Shown: piece by piece, positions 1 through 11,253 of the stretch
How positions within the stretch are numbered: the first letter of the stretch is position 1
How the letters are laid out: each line of letters opens with the position of its first letter
Assembly: GCA_028532985.1 (NCBI GenBank)
Contig: JANCIK010000013.1
Coordinates: forward strand, 868,001 to 932,000
Length of the DNA stretch: 64,000 bases
Reading direction: 5' to 3'
DNA from: Stropharia rugosoannulata
Lineage: Eukaryota; Basidiomycota; Agaricomycetes; Agaricales; Strophariaceae
Notes under the pieces: model-generated
Database searches by the model: none
Seen by the model: only the letters and a program-made list of their open reading frames with translations
What the model was told of the DNA's origin: nothing
Position numbers and translations under genes: made by a program

Positions 1-596
1 GGATTCACCGTCTTGAAATCCACCTCCATACCTAACTTAAGACGTTAGCGGACGCAGCAATCATAGCCTGTTTCGTTGTACAAACGTCCAGAAAAGCTGT
101 CAAGCATGTCCATTTGAGCGAAAATTGGATGATGGTAAGTAACATGTTGAACATACCACCGGGAGTTTTGCGCCTGGCTCCAAACTTGCAGGACGAAAAA
201 CATTAATAGTCAAGCAATCCTCAGAAAATTCCGTTACAGATGTACTCTTTTGAGAAGAGTTATTCAATGACGTTAACACGAAATGATCTGACATACAGGT
301 TGCAGACATCCCTTGCCAAAGTTACTAGCGTCGAAGGACTCTACGTCTAGCTCAGTTTTGAGGACCGGTGGTTGTAGACGCAAGTTTCCCAAAGGCGGTT
401 CAGCATAGGGTATACCTGTGGAAAGATGGTCAAACGTGCTGCGATTGGATATGTCTTATGAGAATGTACCGCCAAAGAAGTCCAAATTCAGTCCTGTAAG
501 ATCCCTGCCGTGCAAAATGGTCTGACCCAGACGGATTTGCGGTGCGGCAAGCCCGAACGAGCTCAGCGCCAAGCACGTAGCTACGAAAGCAAGCAT
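1..596 (-). CDS. Type-B carboxylesterase/lipase, N-terminal part (runs off left edge)
   Basis: This is the 5' part of a secreted alpha/beta-hydrolase of the carboxylesterase type-B family (ester hydrolysis). The first exon, starting at 596, encodes a signal peptide (MLAFVATCLALSSFGLAAPQ) followed by a segment ending LDFFGG. The next exon gives GIPYAEPPLGNLRLQPPV, the family's N-terminal signature. A third exon (about 188-260) carries SEDCLTINVFRP, which includes the conserved disulfide cysteine region, and the oxyanion-hole exon at the left edge reads YGGGFQDGES. The nucleophile (GESAG) would lie beyond the window. Exon order and boundaries match the neighbouring gene at 2100-4511, so the two are tandem paralogues in the same orientation. 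I see no stop inside the exons, so it looks functional as far as visible. Confidence 0.85.
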
Positions 597-2099
597 CTGG
601 GTACAATGTCCAGTGGGGTATGGTCAATAGTGTCTGCTGTTTCATTCTTATGTAGACGGCTGGTCTGGAAGAAGACGGTTGAAAAAGGATGATTACAAGG
701 CGCGAGGTCAAGAAGCAGGTATAAATGTGGCATTTAATTTCCACAGGTGAGCAACGAAGAACGCTAACTGGGGGTCCGATAATAGAACAGTGTGAAGTCA
801 GAATCATTTCAACGCAAAAAATAGCAGGTTGAATACTTACCATGCTGTTCAAGTCGGAAACCTCAGCGACAACAACACGCCCCAGTCCCCATGACGTGGT
901 CGCATGGTTTTTAAGCCACCTTCTCCTGAACAAACTGAACAGAGTCGAGTTTAGAGCGATAGAATTGGTAAAGTAGTATCGGCAGCTCTGGCTCCGATTT
1001 GTCACTGCGCAGTCGCATAATGGAGCGGGTTTATATTTAAGAGTGTTCAACGTTCACTGATTGGAAGCCGGCGTAATAAGCGGGACGCCGTAGTTTAGAA
1101 CGCTTCATCGCCTTAACTTTTGACTTCGCGTAGAGTAATGTGGTTTGCTCTTTCTCAGATTATCGAAGATGTTGAACGGCCTACAAATTAACTAACCTAC
1201 TAACAAGTTCACTCTTGCATTTCCAAAACAGGAACACCCACCCTATTACATCATAGCATTTCGTTTGGAGCCCGCTCGACAATGGATAATTGGACATGAA
1301 GGTGCCAGAGTGTCAGCTAGTGTCATTCAGAAGTGTTAATTACTCCGGGAAAGAGAATCAAAATCCGTTACCGGAGCAAGTACGATGAGCTCTGCTACTC
1401 GCTGCGGGGCTGATCCATTGTGCCGAGTTCCTTGTAGGCGTGTCGTACAACACTGCTTCTAAGCCACAAGCCAGCCTCGAACTTTTCACTTGCATTTGAT
1501 TTGTAAGAACTTTAGGTCTTCTTGGGTATTCTCCGCTGGGGTAGATTCAATTCATGCTATATCTGGGGAATGAGTTTGAAAGCATGTAAACGACAAGTGA
1601 CATTCATATTGGAAACTCAGCACAAGCCTGTACAGGCCCAATGAAGCTGGTAAATGGTAGAGTTCAAGTTCATGGTCTTCAATTCACCTGTTGATGTGAT
1701 GCTTACAATATAAGTTTCCCACGGCTATAAATGTCGTCACCTTCCGAAAATAGATGCAGGAGACAACAGATTGCCACGGGAGTAGAGAGCGAGTCGAACA
1801 AAACGTTGAACTTGAAATTTAGAAATGAGCTAAACAGTGGTAAACGTTTACATAAACTTGGGCGAGGTTTGGTGCAGAAGCCGCAACATGGTACGGTGTA
1901 CCTGATACGGAAACCGTGGCTTCAATGTCGCTTCGTGGCTAAACTATGGACCTTCCTACCTTCCTCTGTGGTATATTTAATGCGTTTTAAAAAAGATGCT
2001 GGTACAAGAACATGTCAAGGTTGGTTAATGATAGCAAATAATACATGATAAAGGGTCTGTCCATGTTCATGCAAATACACATGAATAAGGGTAAAGCAC
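597..2099. other. Intergenic between tandem esterases
   Basis: About 1.5 kb containing the promoter of the left esterase and the 3' flank of the right one. Open frames here are short, lack family motifs, and do not join into a spliced model. I found no recognisable gene or repeat. Confidence 0.6.
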
Positions 2100-4511
2100 T
2101 CAGTCTCCACGGCGGTGGTGCCAGACAGTTGGATCAGAGTTGATAAAATCAATCTGCTCCTTCCGATAGTTATCTGGAATGACCGTCGTATTGAGGCCGT
2201 TGAGCTGCAGCAAAACCTGTTGATAGCCCTGTCAGAAGCCACCTCATGCAGGATATATGGTCAAACTTACTTCGTTATGCTCAGTGTATTGGGGCCATTG
2301 AGGACCTTGTTGTGCATGTTATTGGCTTGGCAAACCTCTGCATAATGCGACACTTACGAGGATTCCCCTTTCCGTCATTTGGATCAAGACTGGTGGCAAA
2401 AGAAACCCAGTAATCAATCATTATGCTGCTTAGGTGAAGTGCCGGGGCAGAGGTATCGGGAGGAGCGCCATATACGAAGGTCACTTCAGAACCATGACTC
2501 ACTATTTATAATTCAAGTTCAACAAACCAGTTATAACCAATAACGACAAAACATTACTTACCGCCATCAAGAGGATTGTTACCTGGCTGTGGCTGAGTAA
2601 ACAGGTAACCAAACGTCTTCACCCCAAAGCGGGTAGCGGTTTGTATCCAGCTCCTGCGCTGTGACTGGAAGCTGAGGTCTCCCTCTGTATAGAGAATTTA
2701 TGAATAGATAACTCTCATAAGCCTGCACCTGTCCACTTACGGATCGCAGCCGCCCTCTTGAACCCCGGAAGACCAAACGTATTGTTTCCCGTGTTAAAGG
2801 GTGAACCGAGAGCCGGATCATCAGGATACAGTTCCAATATTTTGTCGACTGAACTTTGCAATAACTGTTCTGACACCAAAGGTGGAGAAAAGCTGGTTAA
2901 AATTAGGTCGCGCAGTGCAGTCTCATTTATCGCAGTCGCAGGTGTGAAGATGGTGCCTGATGAATACAATCAGTCCTATCATTGTTCCTCGTGCTATGCT
3001 AACACACGCGCACCTTCGTCTAAATTTGTCCCAGCTATGAAGGGGAGCCGTGCAAAGTGTCCCCTAGATAGGAATGTCGAGGCAATGTCTGGGAAGACTC
3101 CACCAGGCCCGTCAATCGTAGGATCGAATGCGAAGAGTTCTGTTGACAGGGCAATAGCGGTATTGACTCCTGTAAACATCTCAGTGCTGTTCGCCTCACG
3201 GAGACATGCAAAGGTATCGCCCGATTTCGCGAGAGATGCACAGCTGGGCACTGCAGCGACAAAGTTCTGCCAATCCACTTCACGACGAGAGGCGGGGAAT
3301 TCCAAGGCAGTTGCCGCTGATCCGGACTCGAATATCTTTCAAATACGTAACATGAGTAACTAGAGGAGAAGGAGGCAAGTAAATGATGTAGTTTACGTAC
3401 TGCTGCTCGCGCCAATCGTTCAAGTGGCGAGTTCAAGAATAGCACAGCAGTCATGATAGCTCCAGCACTCTCCCCAAACACTGTGACCTTCAATAGCAAG
3501 TTAGCATATAGGTGAGTGTGCGATACAGCGGAAATAATTGCCTTTTCCTTGTCACCACCAAACGTTTCAATATTGGCCTGCACCCATTCCAGAGCCGCCA
3601 ACTGGTCTTTGAGTGCAAGGTTGAGCGCCCCACGGTTGGCAGCTACATATGCAAAAGCGTGTGAGTATCAATAAGTATTTGAGGTGCATGCGTGCATGCC
3701 GAACGCGCGACCCACCTTCTTGTCCTTGAGGGAAGCCGAGAGGACCGAGGCGGTAGTTAAAATTAACATAAAGGAGTGGGGTACCCTGCCCGGAGATACA
3801 ACATTAAATGGATGTCGAGTGAATTTTGCGGGAAATCCTTAAACACCTACCCGCGCAACGCTTTGTGCGACGATGGCACTTCCATTGTAGATTGACGACT
3901 CGCCATCTTGGAATCCACCGCCATAGCTATAAGTTATGCAGAAATGATTAGCCTTACGTGTGGGTTATATTGTTGAGTACACGTACGTCCAGAAAAGCTA
4001 GTGCAGATAGCAATTAACAATTGTTAGAGATCGCCAGTGTATTATGCCTTGCAATCAAACGTACGACGGGCAATTTTGCATTTGACTTGATCCCCGATGG
4101 ACGATACACGTTGATAGTTAAGCAATCCTCCGAGAACTCCGTAACAGACGAGCTCTGCCTCGGTCATCGTTGAGTTGTGTGCACAAGGACAAGAATGTGA
4201 ACAATTCGTCTCACAGGTTGAAGGCAACCTTTGCCAAAACTGCTGGCGTCGAAACTTTTCACATCGAGTTGAGTTTTTAAAACAGGAGGGCGCAGACGCA
4301 AATTTCCAAGGGGAGGTTCAGCAAATGGAATACCTAAATATTAAATCAGTCAGTTTGGTTTGAGGTCCTATTGAGAAGACATGCCGCCAAAGAAGTCCAA
4401 CTTGAGGCCACTGATATCCCTGCCGACCAGTGTAGTTTTTCCAAGCTTGATTTCGGGCGCTGCGCAGACCAACGCAGCGAAGGCAAATAGCCCTACTAGC
4501 GATTGACGCAT
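2100..4511 (-). CDS. Secreted type-B carboxylesterase/lipase
   Basis: A complete multi-exon carboxylesterase. The start at 4511 gives a signal peptide (MRQSLVGLFAFAALVCAAPE). The spliced frame then reads GIPFAEPPLGNLRLRPPV, SEDCLTINVYRPSG, the oxyanion-hole YGGGFQDGESS, VNFNYRLGPLGF, LAALEWVQANIETFGGD and the nucleophile elbow VTVFGESAGAI. Downstream are GTNLDEG (acid-residue region), a segment ending with SHGSEVTFVYG (catalytic His region) and DPNDGKGNPRPQWPQYT, ending HHRRGD and a TGA at 2100-2102. At least ten short introns separate the exons, and the frames I checked join cleanly. Family members hydrolyse carboxylic esters outside the cell; the substrate cannot be told. It shares its exon pattern with the partial gene to its left, indicating tandem duplication. 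Confidence 0.9.
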
Positions 4512-5657
4512 CCTTGATCGAGAGAGAGCAGCCTAAGCTACGCGACATCTGGCATGCCCCTCTTATATGTACTTCGGGTGAATCTGAAGCTCCTAAGCCG
4601 GCCAATGACATCAATCCACTACTTACGTTAGGCTGATCAACAAATGCAAGTTCGGTCCAAATTACCGAATTGGAAAAGCAGACTGACATTTCGCATGTCT
4701 GTCCATCAACATATGCACTTGTGACCACACAATGGGAAACGTATTCTTGACCCGTCCAGTGAAAATGAACGTGATAAAGTGAGAATAAAAATAGATTCGC
4801 GCGAGTAGGGTAGGTAGTTGATCGGTGCCGATATGTTGAGAGGGCATTTAAAGGCCTGCCTTTCGAGGCGCATTGTATTCAGAATGAGTGCATTGGATTG
4901 CGCGTATGTACATACCTAGAGAAACTTAACAACATTTCGATATCCCATTCTTTACAAAATAGCCATCGAGTTCCGTCCTCATTTGCATCCGCGTCATGGA
5001 AATGGAACGATTGCCAAACTTATTCTGATGATTGGTTATCAATACACGCAGCTTGGGAAGGATCTTAACAACGGTTATTGGTGGGGATTCTGTTGCCCTT
5101 TATGGACTGAGTCCATGTGTTGTACATTTCTTGAGATTCTCCTAGAAATATGATATGTAAGTGATGTCATAGCATGTATCTCGCAGCCTCACCTGTCAGT
5201 ATGAAGAGGAAGTGAAGTATAATCAGTCATATTAAATCAATGAACGGAAGTAGTGTAACAATGTGGTTAACTGTGGAAATACCGTCGAGGTTTTTGATAT
5301 GTGTATGCACTATGATAATTCGTAAAGACCATAAACTTGTGGTAAGCTTCAAGTATGCATTTTTGGTGTGTGTTGCTGCGCCAAGATGTGAAGGCAAGTC
5401 AAATCCACGTAGTTAGGTCATCAGTGATTATGTCCCCGAATGAAGGGTAACTCACTCGTTTGGAATCGTATATTCATAGAGTAGAAAATCGATGGTCATC
5501 CGATCAGCAGATGCGATACTTTCGCTAGCCCAGCGTCAACAATGTCAATTGTCACCGCAAGACTTTCCTCTTATGATTTTTTGTTACCATTTTGGACCTA
5601 GCATCCTTCGCTTGGACGAATAGTTCGGTGGATTAGGGTAAGTGTTTCAATAGTAAA
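4512..5657. other. Intergenic, no gene seen
   Basis: About 1.1 kb of moderately AT-rich DNA upstream of the esterase and downstream of the bL28m gene. Only short frames without family motifs are present. Confidence 0.6.
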
Positions 5658-6353
5658 TTAATACAGGTGGTGCCTGCATCACAAAGATAGGTTGTTAAAC
5701 AAGAAGTACTTTCGAGCACTAGCAAGGTATGCTGCCGTAGTTTCCAATCTACAACGTAAGTTAGGTGAGTTGACGATGCAGGAAGGGATGACGTTACGCA
5801 CGGAGCAGGACCCTTCATATTAAGAGCTTTTCCAGCCATCTCTCGCGCAAGCTTCGCGCTTGCCAGGGTACGCGGTACAACAAGTTCCCGGATTATACGA
5901 GGTTCAGTATCAGCGAGAGCCTTTGTAAACTTGTTGGTCTGTCTTGCATATGTCCTGTACTTGTTGGTACGGTTTCGCTCTTTGTCCTGTAGCTGAATCC
6001 TCAACGACATGCCCTTTTCTCCAAGAAGTTCGCCAGACGTTTGGCGGAGATACGGGTCGAGGCCACCTTTCTACGACGGGCGTAAGGATTTGTCAACGAA
6101 ACACGGAAGAGGGAGAGTATCGGACCTGCTTAATCGTTCTAAGAGCCCGTGTTGTCAATTTTATGCGCACTGTTCCCAAAACTTCGGAAGGCAGGCGCTT
6201 GTGCTGCACGTTCGGAAGCCATGTGCGGCGAGTTTTATGTTTTGAATGAGGCACGTTGTTTCCATACTGCTTCATCTTGCCTTGGAATAGACCGGTCTGC
6301 GCCCTTTTAAACGGTTGAGACAGCGCCTCCCATACTGCTCGCGTTGGAAACAT
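5658..6353 (-). CDS. Mitochondrial large-subunit ribosomal protein bL28m
   Basis: The spliced protein is about 170 aa, in three exons: 6353-6126, 6070-5802 and 5673-5658; the phases agree. It begins MFPTRAVWEALSQPFKRAQ, plausibly a mitochondrial targeting/N-terminal region. It then carries the bL28 core: KHKTRRTWLPNVQ, a lysine/arginine-rich stretch and TTRALRTIKQ, followed across the intron by KGGLDPYLRQTSGELLGEKG. The C-terminal half is the basic fungal extension. This matches bL28m (yeast MRPL24-like), a component of the mitoribosome. The last coding exon is only 16 nt (residues HHLY after a split proline codon), which is easily missed by gene predictors. The gene is head to head with the permease, 400 bp apart. 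Confidence 0.85.
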
Positions 6354-6753
6354 GTTACGGGGGGGTGGACAAGTGGCGGATGAATTTATTCAAGGGCTTA
6401 GCGGACTGGCACTGGCAGCGGGCGTAAATGCTGATGTAACATAAGTCACATGACAAGCGGAGGTAAAATTCGGTTACTTCCGGTGTATGTGCCGTAGGCC
6501 GATCCCAACTTTCTTTCTTGATACACCAACATAGTCCTAAGTGTGGTATATTCACGGCTTTGTCCAGTTTCCTCTCAATCCATATATTGCTCCAAGTTCT
6601 AACTCAATAGTCTGATAATAGACGAAAAAAATTGACGCTATGTTTAAACAGAGCATTGAATTCTATTCTCCTTCCCACAATCACCATCTCTGTTGACTCC
6701 AATGCTCAGTAAATGGGCTTGCCAGCATGTAGCTCTGCGCTTATCTGCCTGCC
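6354..6753. promoter_or_regulatory. Divergent intergenic promoter region (bL28m / permease)
   Basis: A 400-bp gap between two start codons pointing away from each other, so it must hold both promoters. A C-rich run occurs just upstream of the bL28m start (6360-6368 on the plus strand reads as a run of G). No defined operator was identified. Confidence 0.5.
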
Positions 6754-8952
6754 ATGAACATCTTCAACCGTTCTCTTCCCGCTGGCGCTCCGGATGCGGT
6801 GCGTGATGAGAACCATGAATCGGATAAACGGCTACTCGAGCTGGGCTATCGCGCCGAATTTCGTCGCGAAATGTCCCTCTTTGGTGTACTTGGAATGTCT
6901 TTCTGCGCCATAGGCATCTTGACTGGTATGAGTAGTGCATTTCAAACTGGTTTATTTTCTGGTGGACCTCTGGGTATGTTTAGTTCTGGCTCTGCTATTT
7001 CTCGGGCGAGGTTCTTACAATCTACAGGTCTTTTCTGGGGCTGGAATGTAAGTATAACTCATTCCAAACCCTTTCTCTACTGACGCAATCTCTTAGATAT
7101 GCTCCTTGTTTATGCTATTGATAGCCTTGAGTCTGGCCGAAATATGCAGTGCATAGTAAGTATAGAGCTTCGTGTGGTCGCGGTACGCTAATATAAGTCG
7201 AATCAGTCCAACAATGGGTGGTCTATACTTTTGGGTCTGCAAAATGAAGCCTGATTCACCAGCTCTCGGCTGTACGCATCCGTATCTTATACTCTCTTTC
7301 TTCTAATCACACTCTCCAGACTGTACTGGCTGGATATACACCATTGCAATGATATTGACAGGAACTTCAGGCAATCTGAGGTACTATTTTCTGCTCTGTC
7401 TTTGCCACCGCTGTCAATTTAGGCGTCTCTGATCAACACTACAAAGCGTCGGCCTCTTTATAGCATCACTGGTGGAAATTGGACAAAACATCTCACTCAC
7501 CCGCGTGGAAATCGCCGCTATTGCCTGGGGCGTCAACGTCGCATCAGGGCTTATTAATACTGTAGGGACAAAAGCCATTGGACGAATGAGCTCTTTCAAT
7601 GTGTGGTGGACTGTTGGCGGCACGCTTGTTCTCGTGATAACCCTTTTCGTGAAAGCTCCTGAAAGGGTCGGTATGATCGACACCCATCATTGAATCTGTG
7701 TACCACAATCTAACGTTTCCTCCGCTCAGAACGCGGCTACATTTGTTTTTACGGATTACGAAAAGTAGGTCATATGTCTTCTATGTCTGATCTGTGATCT
7801 GATTAGTCCAGTTTTACCGGTTGGGGTTCAAAAGGGTTTGTTGTTCTGCTCGGATTTCTGCAGGTGGGCAACAAGGAACCTTTCCTTCTTGGTGGTGATT
7901 AAGCATATAGACTGTAGGCTGTATACACATTGGAGGGCTGTGAAACGGCAGCCCAAGTCGCAGAAGAGGCTCAGAGGGCCGAATTTCTAGCTCCAGTTGC
8001 CGTGGTGGGAAGCATAGTCGGGTCATGGCTCATTGGTCTAGTATACATGCTCGCACTCCTTTTCTCAGTGCAAAGTATCCCCGCGGTCCAGTCGACTGGG
8101 TACGCCATCCCGATAGCGCAGCTCTATTTTGACGCCGTAGGACGCCGTCTGACGCTGATGTGCCTATCTGTCATTGCGCTTGCGCAATTTATGGCTGCGG
8201 CGACTGCATTCACTGCGAGCTCCCGATTGATGTATGCATTGGCGCGTGACAATGCGATCCCTTTCAAGCGCCACTTTATGCGGCTCAACAGATACCAAGC
8301 GCCGTTCATAGGCATATGGCTTTCTGTAGTTGTTGGCTGCGTTATCTCGTGCGCCTACATTGGCTCTATCATTGCTGTAAGCGCACTCAAGATCCATTCT
8401 TTGAAATATCGCTAATGTGACATACATCGCTTCTGCTTGACTGGACGCAGTTTAACGCTATCCTCTCGTCCGCTGCTATATCCGTTATGTTGGGGTACAT
8501 GCAACCGATATTAATCCGCGTATTCTGGCCTTCGGCGTAAGTACAGCTTAGTTCAGAAGGGTGTCATATTCCGCACAACATATTGATGCTGAAGTTGTGC
8601 ATCTGCAGAATGAAGGAGCGGGGACCTTTTCATCTCGGCCGGTGGTCCCCTTTAATTAATCTATCCAGCCTTTCGGTACGCTATTGCTAGATATATTGCA
8701 GCCCTGTTTAGCTTTCTGACTTGAATATTTCCCCGTACGCAGTTTATCATTTTCATTTGCGTTCTTTTCGTGCTTCCTACCGCTCGGCCGGTCACGCAAC
8801 TCAATATGAACTATGCGATAGTGTCTGTTGGAGGCATATTTCTGATCGTTGGGTTGACTTGGGCTTTTTGGGGACGCCACCGTTTCGTTGGGTCAGTCCA
8901 TACAAATGTTGACATGGTGGGGGCACCAACTAAGTCAATCGAGTACCAGTAA
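6754..8952 (+). CDS. Amino acid permease of the APC superfamily (GABA/choline permease type)
   Basis: A complete multi-exon polytopic transporter. The N-terminus is cytosolic with the family signature DKRLLELGYRAEFRREMSLF, then FGVLGMSFCAIGILTGMSSA (TM1) and GGPLGLFWGWN joined across the first intron. Further spliced segments are SAYPTMGGLYFWVCKM, YCTGWIYTIAMILTGTSGN, SFNVWWTVGGTLVLVITLFV, TLEGCETAAQVAEEAQ and a long exon with four or more TMs, including ALARDNAIPF. It ends at TAA 8950-8952. I count about 12 hydrophobic segments, as expected for APC permeases at the plasma or vacuolar membrane. EGCETAAQVAEEA resembles the motif of GABA/polyamine permeases (UGA4-like). The substrate cannot be fixed from sequence. 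Frames agree at every junction I checked, so the gene appears intact. Confidence 0.88.
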
Positions 8953-9737
8953 ATAAGTGATAATGATAGTAGGCCGTAGCGGTTTTTGTTTATGTCTTTC
9001 CCTGTCCTCTCTCCCTTGTACATGTATTAATGCATTTGTCTTTCGATCATGATGAAAAAGTACTGTCCCAAAAGGTCGCATGCGTGCAATTAATCATCGC
9101 AATTTCTGGTTTCATGAACACAGATACAGTGCTAGTTAATCGACTTGTACATTTGATCGCAGATTCTATGTCATGAGATAAAGTTCATGGATCGCGTGGA
9201 CGATGCTGGGAATTTAGGAAATTAGAAACCATATCTTTGTATATGTTTGAAGGTGTCAAGCAACGTTTTGATTAGTTCTGATCCCATTGAAGAGAACAAA
9301 TGATCCCTTTCATCGCTGCATATGAACTAAATGTTACTATGTATTGTGATGTCCGGCTATGTGTATATTGATAGGACCTATCATTAAGTCATGACATATG
9401 GTGTCATTGCAAATCTCTACTGTACAGTGCGCCGCAGTCCAGACCGAGAGGCAAACAGGGGTATAACTACATTAAAAAATAATGATATCCAAAGCGAGGC
9501 AAGTTGTAACGACCTGATCAATTTAATGATTAGCTCGCTGGGTATGGTATGCGGGATAAGTATGGGCAAAGTACATATGTACACTGAAGGACCGGGATAA
9601 TCGGGGGTTGTGGGTATGGAACAAAGTGAATAGATGCTGTGTATGTAGTATGAACGAAATTGACAAACAGTGTATATACAAAGGAATGCAAATTGCCCTC
9701 ATCGTGGCCGTCTGAGAAATCTGGAAACCTAGCGCAG
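8953..9737. other. Convergent intergenic region, no gene seen
   Basis: About 0.8 kb between the 3' ends of the permease and the HMG-box gene. It is AT-rich, and I found no RNA gene, repeat or coding signal. Confidence 0.6.
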
Positions 9738-11189
9738 CTACAAGTAGCTAGAGCTGATGAGCGAGTCCATACCACATATAGCCGACGAAAAGTCGAGCTG
9801 CCGGTTGAGGTGCGACGAATCAATTGGCGGCAAATGGAAGCGCCCATCATCCAGGGCGAATCCAGAAGCCGCCGGTATCCCAGCCTGCGCGCTGTGGTCT
9901 GTTTCGAGGCAGTTGAAATTGTACGGCGGCTCTGGTGTGGAGTATGGCGGGAAGTTCGTTGCGAAAGGCTCGCAATAGGCATCTACGCCACCATTTGTCA
10001 TATACTCCGTACCTGCGTCAGCGATGGGGTACGTTCCGGGGTGGTAGGGTTCCACAAACTGATCAAAGGGAGAATAAAGTTGAAGAGGCGTCGTCGGCAT
10101 GCTGTTACTCGTTGCAGAGAGCGGGGAGTTGCGCCCAAGCCACTCTTCCGGGAAATGTGTCGCAGGCGAAAGGTGCATCGGGCTGTGTGCTTGTTGGACG
10201 TCGTAGGCGCCAATGGCATAATTTACATCGGAGAAGCCCATAGGAAAAGAATGGGGGGTGTCAACAGAAAAAGAGAATGTGTCATAATCCTAATGTCAAG
10301 GTAATTAATTTCGCGTTTCTGATATAGGCGTAATACGAGAACTTACAAGAGAAGGTGATTCAATGAAATTGTCCAGTGATTGTGGTTCAAGAGAATGGTT
10401 GGGCAGTTTCTGACTAGATAAGTCTTCCAAGCTGAAATCAGTTGTCCTGATCGAAGGTAGGGGAGTCCGGCTCTTCTGGCGCTCAGCAGGGGGTGGCTCA
10501 TTGGGCACGACGGGTGAGACAGACCGATGCTCTTTCAATGTGGTTTCGAAAGAGCTGGCGGTTATCGGTGTGTCAAACCGCGTTATAATCTCGGGGACGT
10601 GATGTTTATCGAACTCCTGGATTGCCTCTTCGAGTTCCTGCCCCGTCTTCCCACAAGCCAGCAGTTCAGCAATCTTCGCGCAGCGCTTTTGGTCTTTCGG
10701 GCCGACTTCGCGCAGTTTACGGCGCTCCGAATTCGAGCCTTTGGTCTTCGTATGCACAGGGCGAAACGCGTATTCGGGGAACTGGCGCTTATGCTCGTCC
10801 AGCGCAACCCTCGCCTGCGCGTGCCATTTCTGGCGTTCCGCCTCTGAGAGGTTCTTCCACGTCAATCCAATGATTTTCGAAAGCGTGCTGTGGTTCGTCT
10901 CGACCTCCGTAGATACGTGCTGCTTCTTGATAAATGACGAGCGGAATAAGATAAACGCGTTCGGAGGACGCGGAATGTGATTGGGGCCCTTCTTCCTACG
11001 CGATGCAGCGCGCTGTTGCGGGTCTGCCTTTGTCTCTGAGGGATTCAGGTCGTCTGGGGTGTCATTAGGCGTGTCGTTACTTGTAGAATTAGGTGAGGCT
11101 GCGCTGCTCCAGGCTGTTGCAAGTACCAGACATTCATCGCGCTCTATTTCAGGCAGCATCCACGTCAGCATTCCAGAAGTGAGTGTCAT
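9738..11189 (-). CDS. HMG-box (MATA_HMG-type) transcription factor
   Basis: A DNA-binding protein with one HMG box. The core motif is IPRPPNAFILFRSSFIKKQH, then STEVETNHSTLSKIIGLTWK, NLSEAERQKWHAQARVALDE and HKRQFPEYAFRP, at about residues 80-150. It is followed by a basic linker and a Pro/Ser-rich tail with a second exon (10289-9738) ending ISSSYL. Joining 10347 to 10289 keeps frame and gives about 464 aa from the ATG at 11189. An alternative start is ATG 11253 with a 64-nt GTGAGT...TAG intron, which also stays in frame and reads MPANRGRASIKIGTW then ERDECLVLATAW. Boxes of this kind in basidiomycetes include mating and development regulators, but which orthologue this is cannot be decided here. 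Confidence 0.85.
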
Positions 11190-11253
11190 CACACGGTACC
11201 CACTCACCCCATGTGCCAATCTTTATAGAAGCTCGACCTCTATTAGCGGGCAT

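Noticed and set aside
430..1050. 206-codon minus-strand frame upstream of the left esterase
   Set aside because: It overlaps the signal-peptide exon of the esterase in another frame and has no family features.
9660..10304. Long plus-strand frame of 214 codons opposite the HMG-box gene
   Set aside because: It is antisense to the well-supported C-terminal exon of the HMG-box gene and spans its intron; no motif.
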